Below are positions 1 through 13,958 of a stretch of 64,000 nucleotides of DNA, piece by piece. Origin of the DNA: Mesostigma viride (Eukaryota; Streptophyta; Mesostigmatophyceae; Mesostigmatales; Mesostigmataceae); assembly GCA_009746045.1 (NCBI GenBank), contig RPFO01001400.1, positions 397,501 to 461,500 on the forward strand. The letters are read 5' to 3'. The position numbers and the translations under genes are program-made. Each line of letters begins with the position of its first letter. The first letter of the stretch is position 1. The notes below the pieces were generated by a model, which worked only from the letters and a program-made list of their open reading frames with translations, was not told the origin of the DNA and did no database searches.

Positions 1-88
1 TCCTTGCCGCCACCTCCACCGTCTGCTTTCACGTCCCTCCACCACCAACGACAACCTGCCTCCTTCCACCACCAATGACATCTGCCAG

Positions 89-4812
<4,724 letters not shown>

Positions 4813-5189
4813 CAGTAGTACCAGTGAGACAACCTGCATGGTACATTACCAATAAGAGAACCAGCATGGTATTTCAGAATCGTATAACAGGGGCTTTGTC
4901 AAGACCACTGGGCGCTCCTGGCCAGCTCACGATGATGCATATCGTACCTCAGTTTCGTGACATGATGCTCTGCACACCTCCTGTCAAGGCAATATAAATT
5001 GCAGTGTCAAGTAGCTTTGCGCCATGTGGAATCCGTTGCCGGCCAGCGGTGTACGCGGGCCAATGTCTGGAAAACAGTGCCCAGACCGGGGGCGGCCCAC
5101 ATGGGGGGGAGTAGTATGTTTATAAGGCTGGTTGTCTCCTTGATAAGGCGCAAACTGCTCCAGCATACAAACCTCAAGGCTGAGATCTC

Positions 5190-5667
5190 ACCTCACATTC
5201 CGTATGCTCACATTCCAAACTATCTACATAGGTAAGTAACCCCACATTCCGTATGCTGACTCTCATTCCAAACTATCTACATAGGTAAGTAACCCCACAT
5301 TCCGTATGCTGACTGTCATTCCAAACTATCTGCATAGGTAAGTAACCCCACATTCCGTATGCTGACTGTCATTCCAAACTATCTACATAGGTAAGTCACC
5401 CCACATTCCGTATGCTGACTGTCATTCCAAACTATCTACATAGGTAAGTAACCCCACATTCCGTATGCTGACTGTCATTCCAAACTATCTACATAGGTAA
5501 GTAACCCCACATTCCGTATGCTGACTGTCATTCCAAACTATCTGCATAGGTAAGTAACCCCACATTCCGTATGCTGACTGTCATTCCAAACTATCTACAT
5601 AGGTAAGTAACCCCACATTCCGTATGCTGACTGTCATTCCAAACTATCTACATAGGTAAGTAACCCC
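5190..5667 (+). repeat. 53-bp tandem repeat, about 8.5 copies
   Basis: Period 53 (unit boundaries at 5232, 5285, 5338, 5391, 5444, 5497, 5550, 5603, 5656). Each boundary reads CTACATAG followed by GTAAGTAACC, so every unit carries a consensus donor directly after an AG. It lies just downstream of gene 1. Confidence 0.95.
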
Positions 5668-5884
5668 GGCAATCATTTCGATGATGTGGGGGATCGCCCA
5701 AGCAATCATCGTTGTGTTTTTATGCAAAGCCTCTAAACTGAATTCTCGATTCGCTTCGCTATGAATTGTCATGCATGCATGGGCATAGAAGATAATGTTA
5801 TAAGCACACATGCAATAATAGACCAAACATACACCCCGTTGGACCTCCCATGGATGATGCATTAAGAATTTAGCCATGCGATGC

Positions 5885-6205
5885 CTATGCAGGGAGTTAC
5901 TCTCTGCTGAGATGCCATGTGTACACCAGCTATAGCCTAGCCACATACCCTCCACCCCATATGTCATGCAGGCCTTCTAGGCCCTCTCCTCAAGCCCCCC
6001 CTGGGTGCCTGTGCTTGTTAAGGAGGCATGAACCATCATGGCGGTGCAGGTGCACCTTGTGCACCCAGAGCAGGTGACAGTTGTACATCCTCCACCTGCA
6101 GGTTGTAGCCCTGATTGTATTACAAACCCATAGATGCCCCTTTCTCAGGGCTATGTGTTACATATGCTCCCAACGGAGCTATGATTTTAATTAATTAATT
6201 AATAC
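5885..6205 (+). mobile_element. LINE 3' end, 5'-truncated copy
   Basis: Ends in CTCCCAACGGAGCTATGATT followed by (TTAA)n at 6190-6205. The same 3' region occurs reverse-complemented at 61013-61440 (shared TCTCTGCTGAGATGCCATG, GGTGCAGGTGCAC and CCCCTTTCTCAGGG words), and its last 55 bases recur at 22064-22124. A short tandem 3' tail is typical of non-LTR elements. The 5' limit is uncertain and may reach about 5670. Confidence 0.7.
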
Positions 6206-6870
6206 ACCCCGTTAGTTGGACTCGAAACACACGCCCTGATCAAGCAAGCTGTTTCCGGCCCCACCGTCTAGTAGGTCATCTAGTCGCTCTACACGTAAGC
6301 CAGCCATAATTTCGATGCACAAGGCTACACATTTCCATCTCCATTCATATTCATCATCCTGAACGACTCGAAAACGTGGACAAGATAACGGCAGGCTCGA
6401 GCTACCATGGTCCGGGTTCTCCCGATTTCTGGCCTGCGCTGGTTGTCTCCTTGATATATCCCGCGGCCACGCTCGTGAACGTGATTCATGCGCGATGTCC
6501 ATGAACCGATCAAGTTTGAACAGTGTGATTCAGCTGACGTACTTTGAGTTGTGCGGTTTCTATAGATACATACCAGAACGGATGCCTTTTACCACAGAAT
6601 GTTTACGGTGTGCCGAGCTATGGATGCCGAGAATGCTCATAACTTTTGATTCCGGGCATGAAATTTGGTCGGGTAAATTGCAACAGACTCGCCTTTTGAT
6701 GACGAACACGCTGATCTAATTTTTGGCAGCCATCGCCCAGGATTTCGAAAGTTATCGCCAGCGGCCTGCCCAGCAGATATCGCTATTTTTCTGCACGATA
6801 TGGCGGCACCACGCACGTGAGCCGTGCGCCTACGCCCCCTGCCATCGTCTAGGTGCTATTAAACGTAGCC
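6206..6870 (+). other. probable LINE 5' leader and flanking DNA
   Basis: No convincing coding sequence. It precedes LINE ORF1, so part of it is probably the LINE 5' UTR; the exact element start is not visible. On the - strand at about 6215-6310 there is a tRNA-like B-box word (GTTTCGAGTCC), possibly a SINE or tRNA-derived piece. Confidence 0.4.
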
Positions 6871-8046
6871 ATGGAGGCCCCCGCATCGTCTTCAGTTCTT
6901 GCTGCCGAGTCTATCGAGGACAAACTTGCTGCAAACAAAATCGCCAGCGAAAATGCCGCCGCCAAGAAAGCCGCTAACAAGCGCACCAAGATTTCGGCAG
7001 CGACTTCGGAAGCAACTCCGATAACGGAAGAAACCTCCTTGCCGGACTCCATTTCCTCCTCATTCTACATGCCAGACACACGTTTGAGCCTGGACGACAT
7101 CCGTGCCCTCTTCGGCTTCAGCGACACCGACGTGCTAAACTTGCTGAGGCTCCGCACCGAACACGACGCCGAGATTCGCCACCCTCGCACCGGCCAGGTT
7201 ATGGAGGCTGCTTCGGATGATTATCCTAGGTGGGATCCCAAAGATTGCCGTCTTGCCATTCTTATTTCGTGCTGCCCTGAACTTGTCCAGCTGCCGGCGA
7301 CACCCATCGCCAGGCCAGCCCCCGCGACCGATCTTACCGTGCCGCTGCAGGACCTCGCACAGTCTTTTACGACCGTGCAGGGCGACATTAAGGTCCTGAA
7401 GGAGACGATGCTGGAGCTGAAGAAAGCCATGGCAGCCCCTGCCAAAACTACCACGTTTGCCGATGTCACCGGCAAGCAGCTGACCACCATCGTTCAGCAG
7501 GCGGCCAAGTCTGCAGCTACCGCTGCGGTCACCCAGAATGCAGTGCAGCAACGCCAACGCAATATGGTAATCAAAGGATTCCCGAAAGGCACGGCAGCAC
7601 AGGAGACATCACACTCACTTGCCGAGGAGCTGCGCGGCCCAGCGTTTCTGGGGAAGCTGCAGCTCCAGAACCGTGTTGCCATTGAACGTGCCATTCGGCT
7701 GCCAGGCCCTCTGGGCCTGGTCGTCGTCACCATGGCCTCCATGCACGACAAACGCCTCGTGCTGGGAGCACGTCGTCTGCTCCAGCCTACCGACTTCAGC
7801 CTCGACGAGGACTACACACCGGCTCAACTGAAGGCGAGGAGCGTGGTGTGGAACAGCACCATCGTCCAGGCGACCAAGAAGCTCGAGACCAAGGGTAAGC
7901 GCATTAAGTTGCGTCTGCTTCAGGATGGCTCCTTTGCAGCATTCTTTGATGGGCAGAGGATCACAGGTGTTTCGATTAACACCCCCGGAGCGGAGTCTCG
8001 TCAGGTGTCTAGCCAGAAGGGTGCTGCCTCTGTTGGTAGACAGTAG
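6871..8046 (+). CDS. LINE ORF1: nucleic-acid-binding chaperone-like protein
   Basis: 391 codons from ATG at 6871 (context GTAGCCATGG; the frame is open a few codons further up without ATG). It has an Ala/Lys-rich N-terminus, a helical segment (DIKVLKETMLELKKAM), then from about residue 230 an RRM-like region (RNMVIKGFP) and a C-terminal part containing TPAQLKARS and KKLETKGKRIKLRL, the layout of L1-type ORF1 proteins. Such proteins bind element RNA in RNP particles. ORF2 starts 75 bp downstream. The frame is intact. Confidence 0.75.
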   Translation: MEAPASSSVLAAESIEDKLAANKIASENAAAKKAANKRTKISAATSEATPITEETSLPDSISSSFYMPDTRLSLDDIRALFGFSDTDVLNLLRLRTEHDAEIRHPRTGQVMEAASDDYPRWDPKDCRLAILISCCPELVQLPATPIARPAPATDLTVPLQDLAQSFTTVQGDIKVLKETMLELKKAMAAPAKTTTFADVTGKQLTTIVQQAAKSAATAAVTQNAVQQRQRNMVIKGFPKGTAAQETSHSLAEELRGPAFLGKLQLQNRVAIERAIRLPGPLGLVVVTMASMHDKRLVLGARRLLQPTDFSLDEDYTPAQLKARSVVWNSTIVQATKKLETKGKRIKLRLLQDGSFAAFFDGQRITGVSINTPGAESRQVSSQKGAASVGRQ

Positions 8047-8120
8047 GTAGACAACCTTCCTCGTCGGCTCGCGGCTAACAGGCTTCGGGGACAGCCTCTA
8101 AACAGTCCCGTTCCACTACC

Positions 8121-9882
8121 ATGCCTCGACCTAACCGTCGGGTGAAAGCCATGGTGGTGCCGGTATTTCGGGCCACAACCTCATCTGTCAAATGTCAGAT
8201 TCGTAAAACCCAACGTTTGCTAGATTACCTCCGCCTCGGCGTTGTGCAATCAGCCCCAACCCCGAATACCCCGAGCAAGCGGCAGGCTCGCATCCTACGC
8301 TTGCAGGACAAAATAAATGCGATGAAAAGCACTATTTCTACCGCTTCCCTTCCCCCCTCCGTTTCATCCCCACCTCCACCCCCCGCCGCATCCACCCCCA
8401 TCATCCATCGTCGTTCTCCCCTGGTGGGCCAGCAGGCATCCTTGGCCCTTGCCACTTTTAACACCCGCACATTGCTAGATGACGACCATAGCTGCCGGAT
8501 CGAGGAGCTAGTCGCCTTTTGCATCGAGCATCGTGTATCTATATTAGGCGTCCAGGAACACCGTCGCACGGTGCCACTTGGCCTGGTGAGCACTGCTCGC
8601 TTGGCGGGTGGCTGGCGGTTTTACTTCGCTGGCAGCGGTACGTCTGGCCAAGGTGGTGTTGGTCTTTTGTGTTCGCCGCTGGCAGTTGCTAGCCTCAGCA
8701 CGCTTAAGTTTCTAACCCCACGCCTTATGGTAGCACATTTCACCTCTGTCGAGGGGCGGTCTAAACACCACCTCACGGTGGGGGTGGGCTACGCACCCCA
8801 CAGTGGTCTACCTGATTCGGCCCGTGAGGAGTTCTTCGAATCTTTGCATGACCTTGAGAGGGTCACTCCGGCCCGCCACTTTTTGGTTATGCTGCTCGAC
8901 GCCAATGCTACGCTCCCCGTGGGCACTGCTGGCAGTCGCTTTGCGCCTGCTGACACGGAAGCTAACGCCAACACTCCCCTTTTCTCTGCCTTTTTGCGGG
9001 ATAGCGGGATGGTTGCTGTCAACTGCCAATTCCAACGTCCCTCACAGGACTTGGTCACTTTTCGTGGCCCTAACGGCCGTCAGGCCTGTCTGGACTACGT
9101 GGTGGTACGGCAGCCCAGGTGCACCTCGGTTCTGGACGCCCGAGTGTTTGACACGCCCACGGTGTGCTCTGACCACCGGTTGGTGCGCGCGACCCTTCGG
9201 CTCCGGTTCCACGTCCCCGAGCGCCGCGCCGCACTGGTCCGCCCTGACTGGTCTGCTCTACGTCCGGTCAAGGGAGATCCTGAGGACTGGACGGACGCCG
9301 AGCACGAGCGGAACCGGTGCCGCCGGGAGTACCTGTCGGCCCTGGACGCCCGGGCGGACGTCGACGAGCTAGACACGGGTGCCCCCAACGCAGCCATTTT
9401 TGCGGGCTTTGCGGCCCGTGCCCCGTTGCTGGCGGCCCGGCACCTGCCGGTCATGCCCCGCCGCCGCCCCGGCCCGCTCTACCGCCAGGACCCCAAGGTC
9501 TTGGCCGCCCGGCACCGCCTCAAGCGTAACCGGGACCCGCTGCAGAAACCATTGCTCAAGGCCGCTCTTGTGGAGGCCTACGAGCACGCTCAGGACGCGG
9601 AGGCGGCCCAGTGCATCGCGGATGCCAAGGCCTGCCAGGCTCGCAACCAGGGCAAGGACATGTGGTACCACCTCGACCGGCTCGGCGGCCGGCGGCAGCG
9701 CACCCCGGTGGAGCATACGGGGGACGGCACGGCGCCGGTAAGCCTTGACCGCTGGTTGGCCCACAATGTTTCCTTGACCGGTGGGGCTCGCGCCCCCCCC
9801 CCGCCGCTGCACCCCGAGACGGCCGCCCGCCTCGGGGTCGCCGGACCCCCGCCGCCACCGGCGCCCCCCTCCTCGGCCGCGG
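8121..9882 (+). CDS. LINE ORF2, N-terminal part: AP-type endonuclease
   Basis: From ATG at 8121. After a Pro/Ser-rich leader there is an exonuclease-endonuclease-phosphatase domain with the expected catalytic signature: N114 in ATFNTRTL, E146 in VQEHRR, then YAPHS, LDANA, LDYVVV and CSDHRLV. This nicks target DNA for target-primed reverse transcription. An Arg/Ala-rich linker follows. The frame is cut at 9882 by an LTR retrotransposon and resumes in the same frame at 20659; the removed segment (inserted element plus one target repeat, 10776 bp) is a multiple of three. Confidence 0.85.
9878..9882 (+). repeat. target-site duplication, left copy (CGCGG)
   Basis: CGCGG directly precedes the left LTR and is repeated at 20654-20658 directly after the right LTR, as expected for a 5-bp integrase cut. 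Confidence 0.92.
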
Positions 9883-10571
9883 TGTTGCGAACCCGACCCT
9901 TTGGAACGGGCGCAACAATGGAATAAATTATGTATTTTGGCTTGTTGTCATAGTCCGTAGGACTTTGGGATTCATTTCGGGACTTAATTTGGGAATTGTC
10001 CCTTGGTCAGGATTTTTGTATGGAACTATGATAGTTTGTGTGATTCGGACCGGTTATTTTGGGCCTAGGGTGATGTTCGAGATCTTCTAGAGCTAGTAGG
10101 CCGGTGCATTCGCGCCGCGCTGCGTACTTTACAGCTGGTTGAGATATTGTACTCATGCGTGGATTCTGTAGCCAGCTGGCGAGGGTCGATGTCGACCCGA
10201 GGATCTTGTGTGGACTGCATGCTTTGGAATTCGCTGGAAGGTCGGCGCCATGTCGGCGCCCCTTGCCAGCTTGGTGGCAGACCTAGGTGAAATTGGTCCG
10301 AGGACGAGAGTCTCGTCCTCTTGGTTCGGAATAAAGTGTGTGTTATCACCTGTCTGAACCTGGGGCATAATTCCAACTGCATTTGGTGGCTCTATCCTGA
10401 ATGTGGGTTGTGTAGATTAATGCAATATTAATCACCGTGAGCCGTAGCAGTGTAAATGCCGCAACTGCTCCGTTAATACCACTCCCGGAGAGTGGTGAGC
10501 GGTTGACCCAGATTTCCATATTAACCACCCTAACATAGGATCTTTCGCACGACCCGGATGGGTTCGTTACA
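9883..10571 (+). repeat. 5' LTR
   Basis: 689 bp with TG...CA termini. Reading it against 19965-20653 shows no difference that I could find. It contains AATAAA-like words (GGAATAAATT near 9920; GGAATAAAGT near 10329) that could act in 3' processing, and a short inverted motif GACGAGAGTCTCGTC at about 10302. Confidence 0.95.
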
Positions 10572-10572
10572 C

Positions 10573-10585
10573 TGGTTATCGGAGG
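10573..10585 (+). promoter_or_regulatory. primer-binding site
   Basis: TGGTTATCGGAGG starts one base after the LTR. TGG complements a tRNA CCA end and the rest resembles a Met-tRNA-type PBS (TGGTATCAGAGC) with a one-base difference in spacing. Which tRNA primes is not certain. Confidence 0.65.
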
Positions 10586-11207
10586 TTAGGTTAGGGGAGT
10601 TTAGAATGGCGGCCCGGAGCCGTGCGTAACCTAGGCAAGGCATCGAGCTGAACGGGTTCAGCCAGCCCAGCAAAGGGGTGCTGATCGAGCCCGGGGTCGT
10701 CATAGCCGCCAGCGTCGCAGCCAGGGGCGCCATCCTAAACCGCCTAGCCCATCGTTGGGTGTTCAAGGACGCTAGACGTCCATGAGCGAGGTAAGAAGTT
10801 AGAGATTCTAGGATTTCCTTCTTGCCCTTCCCGTCTTACCCACGCGCGTAGAAACGGGGTTTCTGTTTTCTGTCGTGCTCTTTATTCATGTTTGTGCTTG
10901 TTGGTGAATGGGTCGCCCCGGAGGCAGACCTTCGTGAGCTGTGGGCGGACCCCCGGAGGGCAACGCTGCTTACAGCTCGAGGGTAGTCACCGGCTGGCCG
11001 TTGCCTTACTGTGTTGCCGGTGGCTGTACCTCAACGTTTTTCGTACTGTCTGTGAACGTCCTGTTTCTGCCTTGTGTTTCTCTCTCGCTGTGAGCACGTC
11101 ACCTGCACGTAGAGGTAACCTGGGTGGGCTTTCCTTCCTTTCTTTCCCCTTCCTGCATTGCCTGCTGTAATACCATGTGATATTGCTTTATACCTAATCG
11201 GTAGTTC
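10586..11207 (+). other. 5' leader of the LTR retrotransposon
   Basis: About 620 bp of untranslated-looking sequence between PBS and the first ORF. No ORF with recognisable content. Probably holds the packaging signal (inference). Confidence 0.6.
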
Positions 11208-11561
11208 ATGGGAACCTCTCGCAGCAGACGTAATAATGAAGGAGGATATAGACGTATTAATCAAGGAGGTAGATCCCAATACCTATACTATGCAGTAGCA
11301 CACGACGGGGCCACAGGCCAACCAGGAATTTTCTATAGTTGGGCTGCGTGTAGTAATCATATTAAGGATAAAGTCTTACACCCAGCGTCGTTAGCTAGAT
11401 GGCAGGGATTTAATACATTAGCGGAGGCAGATCAGTTTATTAGAGATAATATGCCCCTCCCAGAAGGGCTGCACCAGCATAGGCGTGTCACCCAGATCCC
11501 AGCACAGGATGTGTTGCGTGCACTGGAGCAGCTTCACCTGGGCCCATCCTCTAGGGCATAA
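11208..11561 (+). CDS. RNase H1 N-terminal / caulimoviral viroplasmin-type (HBD) small protein
   Basis: 117 codons from ATG at 11208. Residues about 25-78 (SQYLYYAVAHDG, GIFYSWAACSNHIKD, WQGFNTLAEADQFIRD) match the pattern YYAV..G..PGIY.sW..C...v.gf.....k.F.t..eA..f of the small domain at the N-terminus of eukaryotic RNase H1, also found in caulimovirus protein VI. In RNase H1 this fold binds RNA-DNA hybrids. Here it stands alone upstream of gag. By analogy it may bind hybrid or double-stranded RNA during reverse transcription (inference). Confidence 0.7.
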   Translation: MGTSRSRRNNEGGYRRINQGGRSQYLYYAVAHDGATGQPGIFYSWAACSNHIKDKVLHPASLARWQGFNTLAEADQFIRDNMPLPEGLHQHRRVTQIPAQDVLRALEQLHLGPSSRA

Positions 11562-11745
11562 GCCCCACTATCACTACTAGATACCAGTATATAGTGATAC
11601 TAACTACTAGCTTAGCTACAATAGTTAGCAGATAATATATAATTACTATTAGAAGTAGTTGTGGCTTCCTCTTCTCTCTCTTGCTTGCCTGTGTTGGGGA
11701 GGTATTGTGTAAGGTACTGGTGCTGGTACGGTACTCGGGCCCAAA
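11562..11745 (+). other. spacer between HBD ORF and gag
   Basis: AT-rich, about 180 bp, no coding signal. It may hold a second transcription start, splice site or internal ribosome entry for gag; nothing decisive is visible. Confidence 0.4.
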
Positions 11746-13956
11746 ATGCCTAAGAAGCGAGGTGGTGGTAAAGCACAGCCCCCGGAGGGCCGTAGAGAGA
11801 CACAGTCCCCGGAGGACAATAGCAGGGAAGAACAGGAAATAGCTAGCACGGCTAGTCGGAGTTCCAGTGGGTCCCGGAGATCCGAGGCAGCCGCTAGGGT
11901 TACCGCACAACGGCAGACGACTCTTGAGACGCAGCTAGAACAAGCTGCCCTAGGGTTTGGTCAGCAACAGCAGTCGCCGCAGCGACAGCATCAGCCTCAG
12001 CAGTCGCCGCAGCGACAGCATCAGTCTCAGCAGTCGCCGCAGCGACAGCAGCAGTCGCAGCAGCAGCAGCAGCAGTCGGAGCAACAGCGACAGCCCCAGC
12101 AGCAATCGCGGCCACGACCGACTGAGCATCTGGGCGAATGGAACAGGGTACCTCCCACGCAGCGACCACCATCCGTGGAAGTTGTGCCGGAGGAAGATGA
12201 AGATATAGAGGTCGCTTTTAGCCCGGTAGCTAGCTCGCCGTTCGCTCCGCCGCCTGAGTTCGTGCAGCCCTCTCAATTGGGGGCATACGCGCGTGGCCGC
12301 CCGAGCCTGACTCACCCTTGGGCAGGGCGTGGCCGCGGCGGGCCGGGGCCGGGCCCTGGAAGGGATCCCCGTCGGGTCTCCTTTGGAGCGCACGAGAGCT
12401 GGTCCAGACCCCCACCGCAGACGTCAGGGTCGGCCCACGTGCAGTACGATCCCGAGGAGGAGGACTATGCTCCCCCGGGCCCCTTTCCTTACGTATCCAC
12501 CTCCCTCCCAGCAAGGAGCGCGCCCACCAACGCTAACTTCAGCCGGCTGCCCCTGGATGACCCCGGTTATGAGCATCCCACGTCCGTTCGCGTTCGGCGT
12601 GAGTCGGCCCCCTTTGCGTCACAACGGATGTCCGCTGACTACGCGCCCCGCCGAGTATCCGGCGACTTCGATCCCGAGCGTGCGGAGGACACCTTCGTGT
12701 CCCAACGTGGGCATGACCAAACTGCAGGAAGGGGTTCGCACCAGGAGATGCGGACGCGGTGTCACCATCCCCTCACCTTTTCTAGCCCCGCGTACTGCAG
12801 CAAGGGTGGCCCCCTGCGACCTGACCCTGTCAAGGCGCCGCCTATGCCAGATTTTAAGGCGGTGCCCAAGCTCCATGCGGGCATGACTCCCCGTGAGATT
12901 GACGAGTGGGCTCGTATGTGGCAACAGTTGTACACTGTATGGTGTGAACACCATGAGTGGCAGCTGGCCACCAAGGTTCTGATCCCCTACGTGGTGGTGA
13001 AGTGTATGGACCCATCAGTGGTCGGGATGCTTAACGTTGAGAGTGTGGCGGCCCAGTCATACCCGCAGACGGTCGAGGAACTGCACGAGCGCATCCGGCG
13101 CAAGCTCATCCCTCCCGGCTATCGACTGACCGAGCGGTTTGAGTTCGGCCGCCTACGTCAGGGCAACACTGACTTGGCGGAGTTCCTCACCACTTTTGAT
13201 TCCTTTGCGGCGCGGTTGACCGGGGACCTGACGTGGACCGAGTACAAGATTCGGTTTTTGGAGGCCATCCATCCCGACCTCCTCGCTGAGGTTAAGAAGC
13301 ACTATGCCGAGGTTCCCTGGGACAAGCTTGACATCCACGCTGTCCAGCAGTACCTTCTACAGGTGGCCGACGTCGTCAAGCAGCCGCGCTACACCAGCAC
13401 CCGCCGGTTCGCCTCATCCACGATGACACGCCGTGTCCACTTCACTGAGGTGGAACCCGACCCGTCGGAGGGGGAGGAGTCCAATGACGACGAGCAGCCG
13501 GCTGCCCAACTGCACGCCATCGATGCGTCCAAAGCCCGCTGTTTCATGTGTCACGAGGTCGGGCACCTCAAGAAGGATTGCCCGCGCCTCAAGGCGCGCA
13601 CCAGCACGGCGACGGAGGCCACCAAGGAGGCCCCCAAGTTTTCTGGTCCCGCCTTTGAGAGGCGCCCAGCGCCGGCAGCGCGGGATGCTCGCCCGCGCAA
13701 CGCAGGCGCGCGGGCTGCCAAGCTGCGCGACGCGCGCACGCAGCCCAACCAGTTCCAGACACCCCGCTTCCCAGCATCGTTCTCTCGGACAGTGCGCGAG
13801 CTCAATGAGATCCTGGCGCAGCAACAGGCGTCCGAGGCTGGAGGTGACGAGTATGAGGCGCTCAACCCCGGCGACGACGACGACTCGGATGAGGGGGAAG
13901 GGGGGACCGGAAGGTCGGACGAGGCGGCCTCCCGGCCCCGCGATCCTCGCGCGTAG
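11746..13956 (+). CDS. gag: Gag polyprotein
   Basis: 736 codons, ATG at 11746, TAG at 13954-13956. N-terminal Gln/Ser-rich low-complexity tract (about residues 65-125), Pro/Arg-rich middle, then a capsid-like helical region (about 375-545; HAGMTPREIDEWARMWQQLY, PPGYRLTERFEFGRLRQGNT, retrotrans_gag-like). A CCHC zinc knuckle CFMCHEVGHLKKDC follows at 599-612 (C599, C602, H607, C612), then a basic/acidic tail. It forms the virus-like particle and binds element RNA. The stop overlaps the pol frame. Confidence 0.9.
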   Translation: MPKKRGGGKAQPPEGRRETQSPEDNSREEQEIASTASRSSSGSRRSEAAARVTAQRQTTLETQLEQAALGFGQQQQSPQRQHQPQQSPQRQHQSQQSPQRQQQSQQQQQQSEQQRQPQQQSRPRPTEHLGEWNRVPPTQRPPSVEVVPEEDEDIEVAFSPVASSPFAPPPEFVQPSQLGAYARGRPSLTHPWAGRGRGGPGPGPGRDPRRVSFGAHESWSRPPPQTSGSAHVQYDPEEEDYAPPGPFPYVSTSLPARSAPTNANFSRLPLDDPGYEHPTSVRVRRESAPFASQRMSADYAPRRVSGDFDPERAEDTFVSQRGHDQTAGRGSHQEMRTRCHHPLTFSSPAYCSKGGPLRPDPVKAPPMPDFKAVPKLHAGMTPREIDEWARMWQQLYTVWCEHHEWQLATKVLIPYVVVKCMDPSVVGMLNVESVAAQSYPQTVEELHERIRRKLIPPGYRLTERFEFGRLRQGNTDLAEFLTTFDSFAARLTGDLTWTEYKIRFLEAIHPDLLAEVKKHYAEVPWDKLDIHAVQQYLLQVADVVKQPRYTSTRRFASSTMTRRVHFTEVEPDPSEGEESNDDEQPAAQLHAIDASKARCFMCHEVGHLKKDCPRLKARTSTATEATKEAPKFSGPAFERRPAPAARDARPRNAGARAAKLRDARTQPNQFQTPRFPASFSRTVRELNEILAQQQASEAGGDEYEALNPGDDDDSDEGEGGTGRSDEAASRPRDPRA

Positions 13957-13958
13957 TG
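13890..13958 (+). promoter_or_regulatory. gag-pol junction (frameshift or reinitiation region)
   Basis: pol is in the -1 frame relative to gag and is open from 13893, giving about 60 bases of overlap. G-rich candidates for -1 slippage lie at 13893-13905 (GGGGGAAGGGGGG). Alternatively gag's TAG is followed directly by GTG (TAGTG, 13954-13958), a possible stop-restart. No ATG starts pol near the junction. Confidence 0.5.

Noticed and set aside
10065-10528. Small - strand frames in each LTR, identical at 20147-20610
   Set aside because: They repeat only because the LTRs are identical; no recognisable protein and no start context.
12329-12886. Open frames overlapping gag in other frames
   Set aside because: GC-rich shadow frames; gag has the zinc knuckle and capsid-like content.
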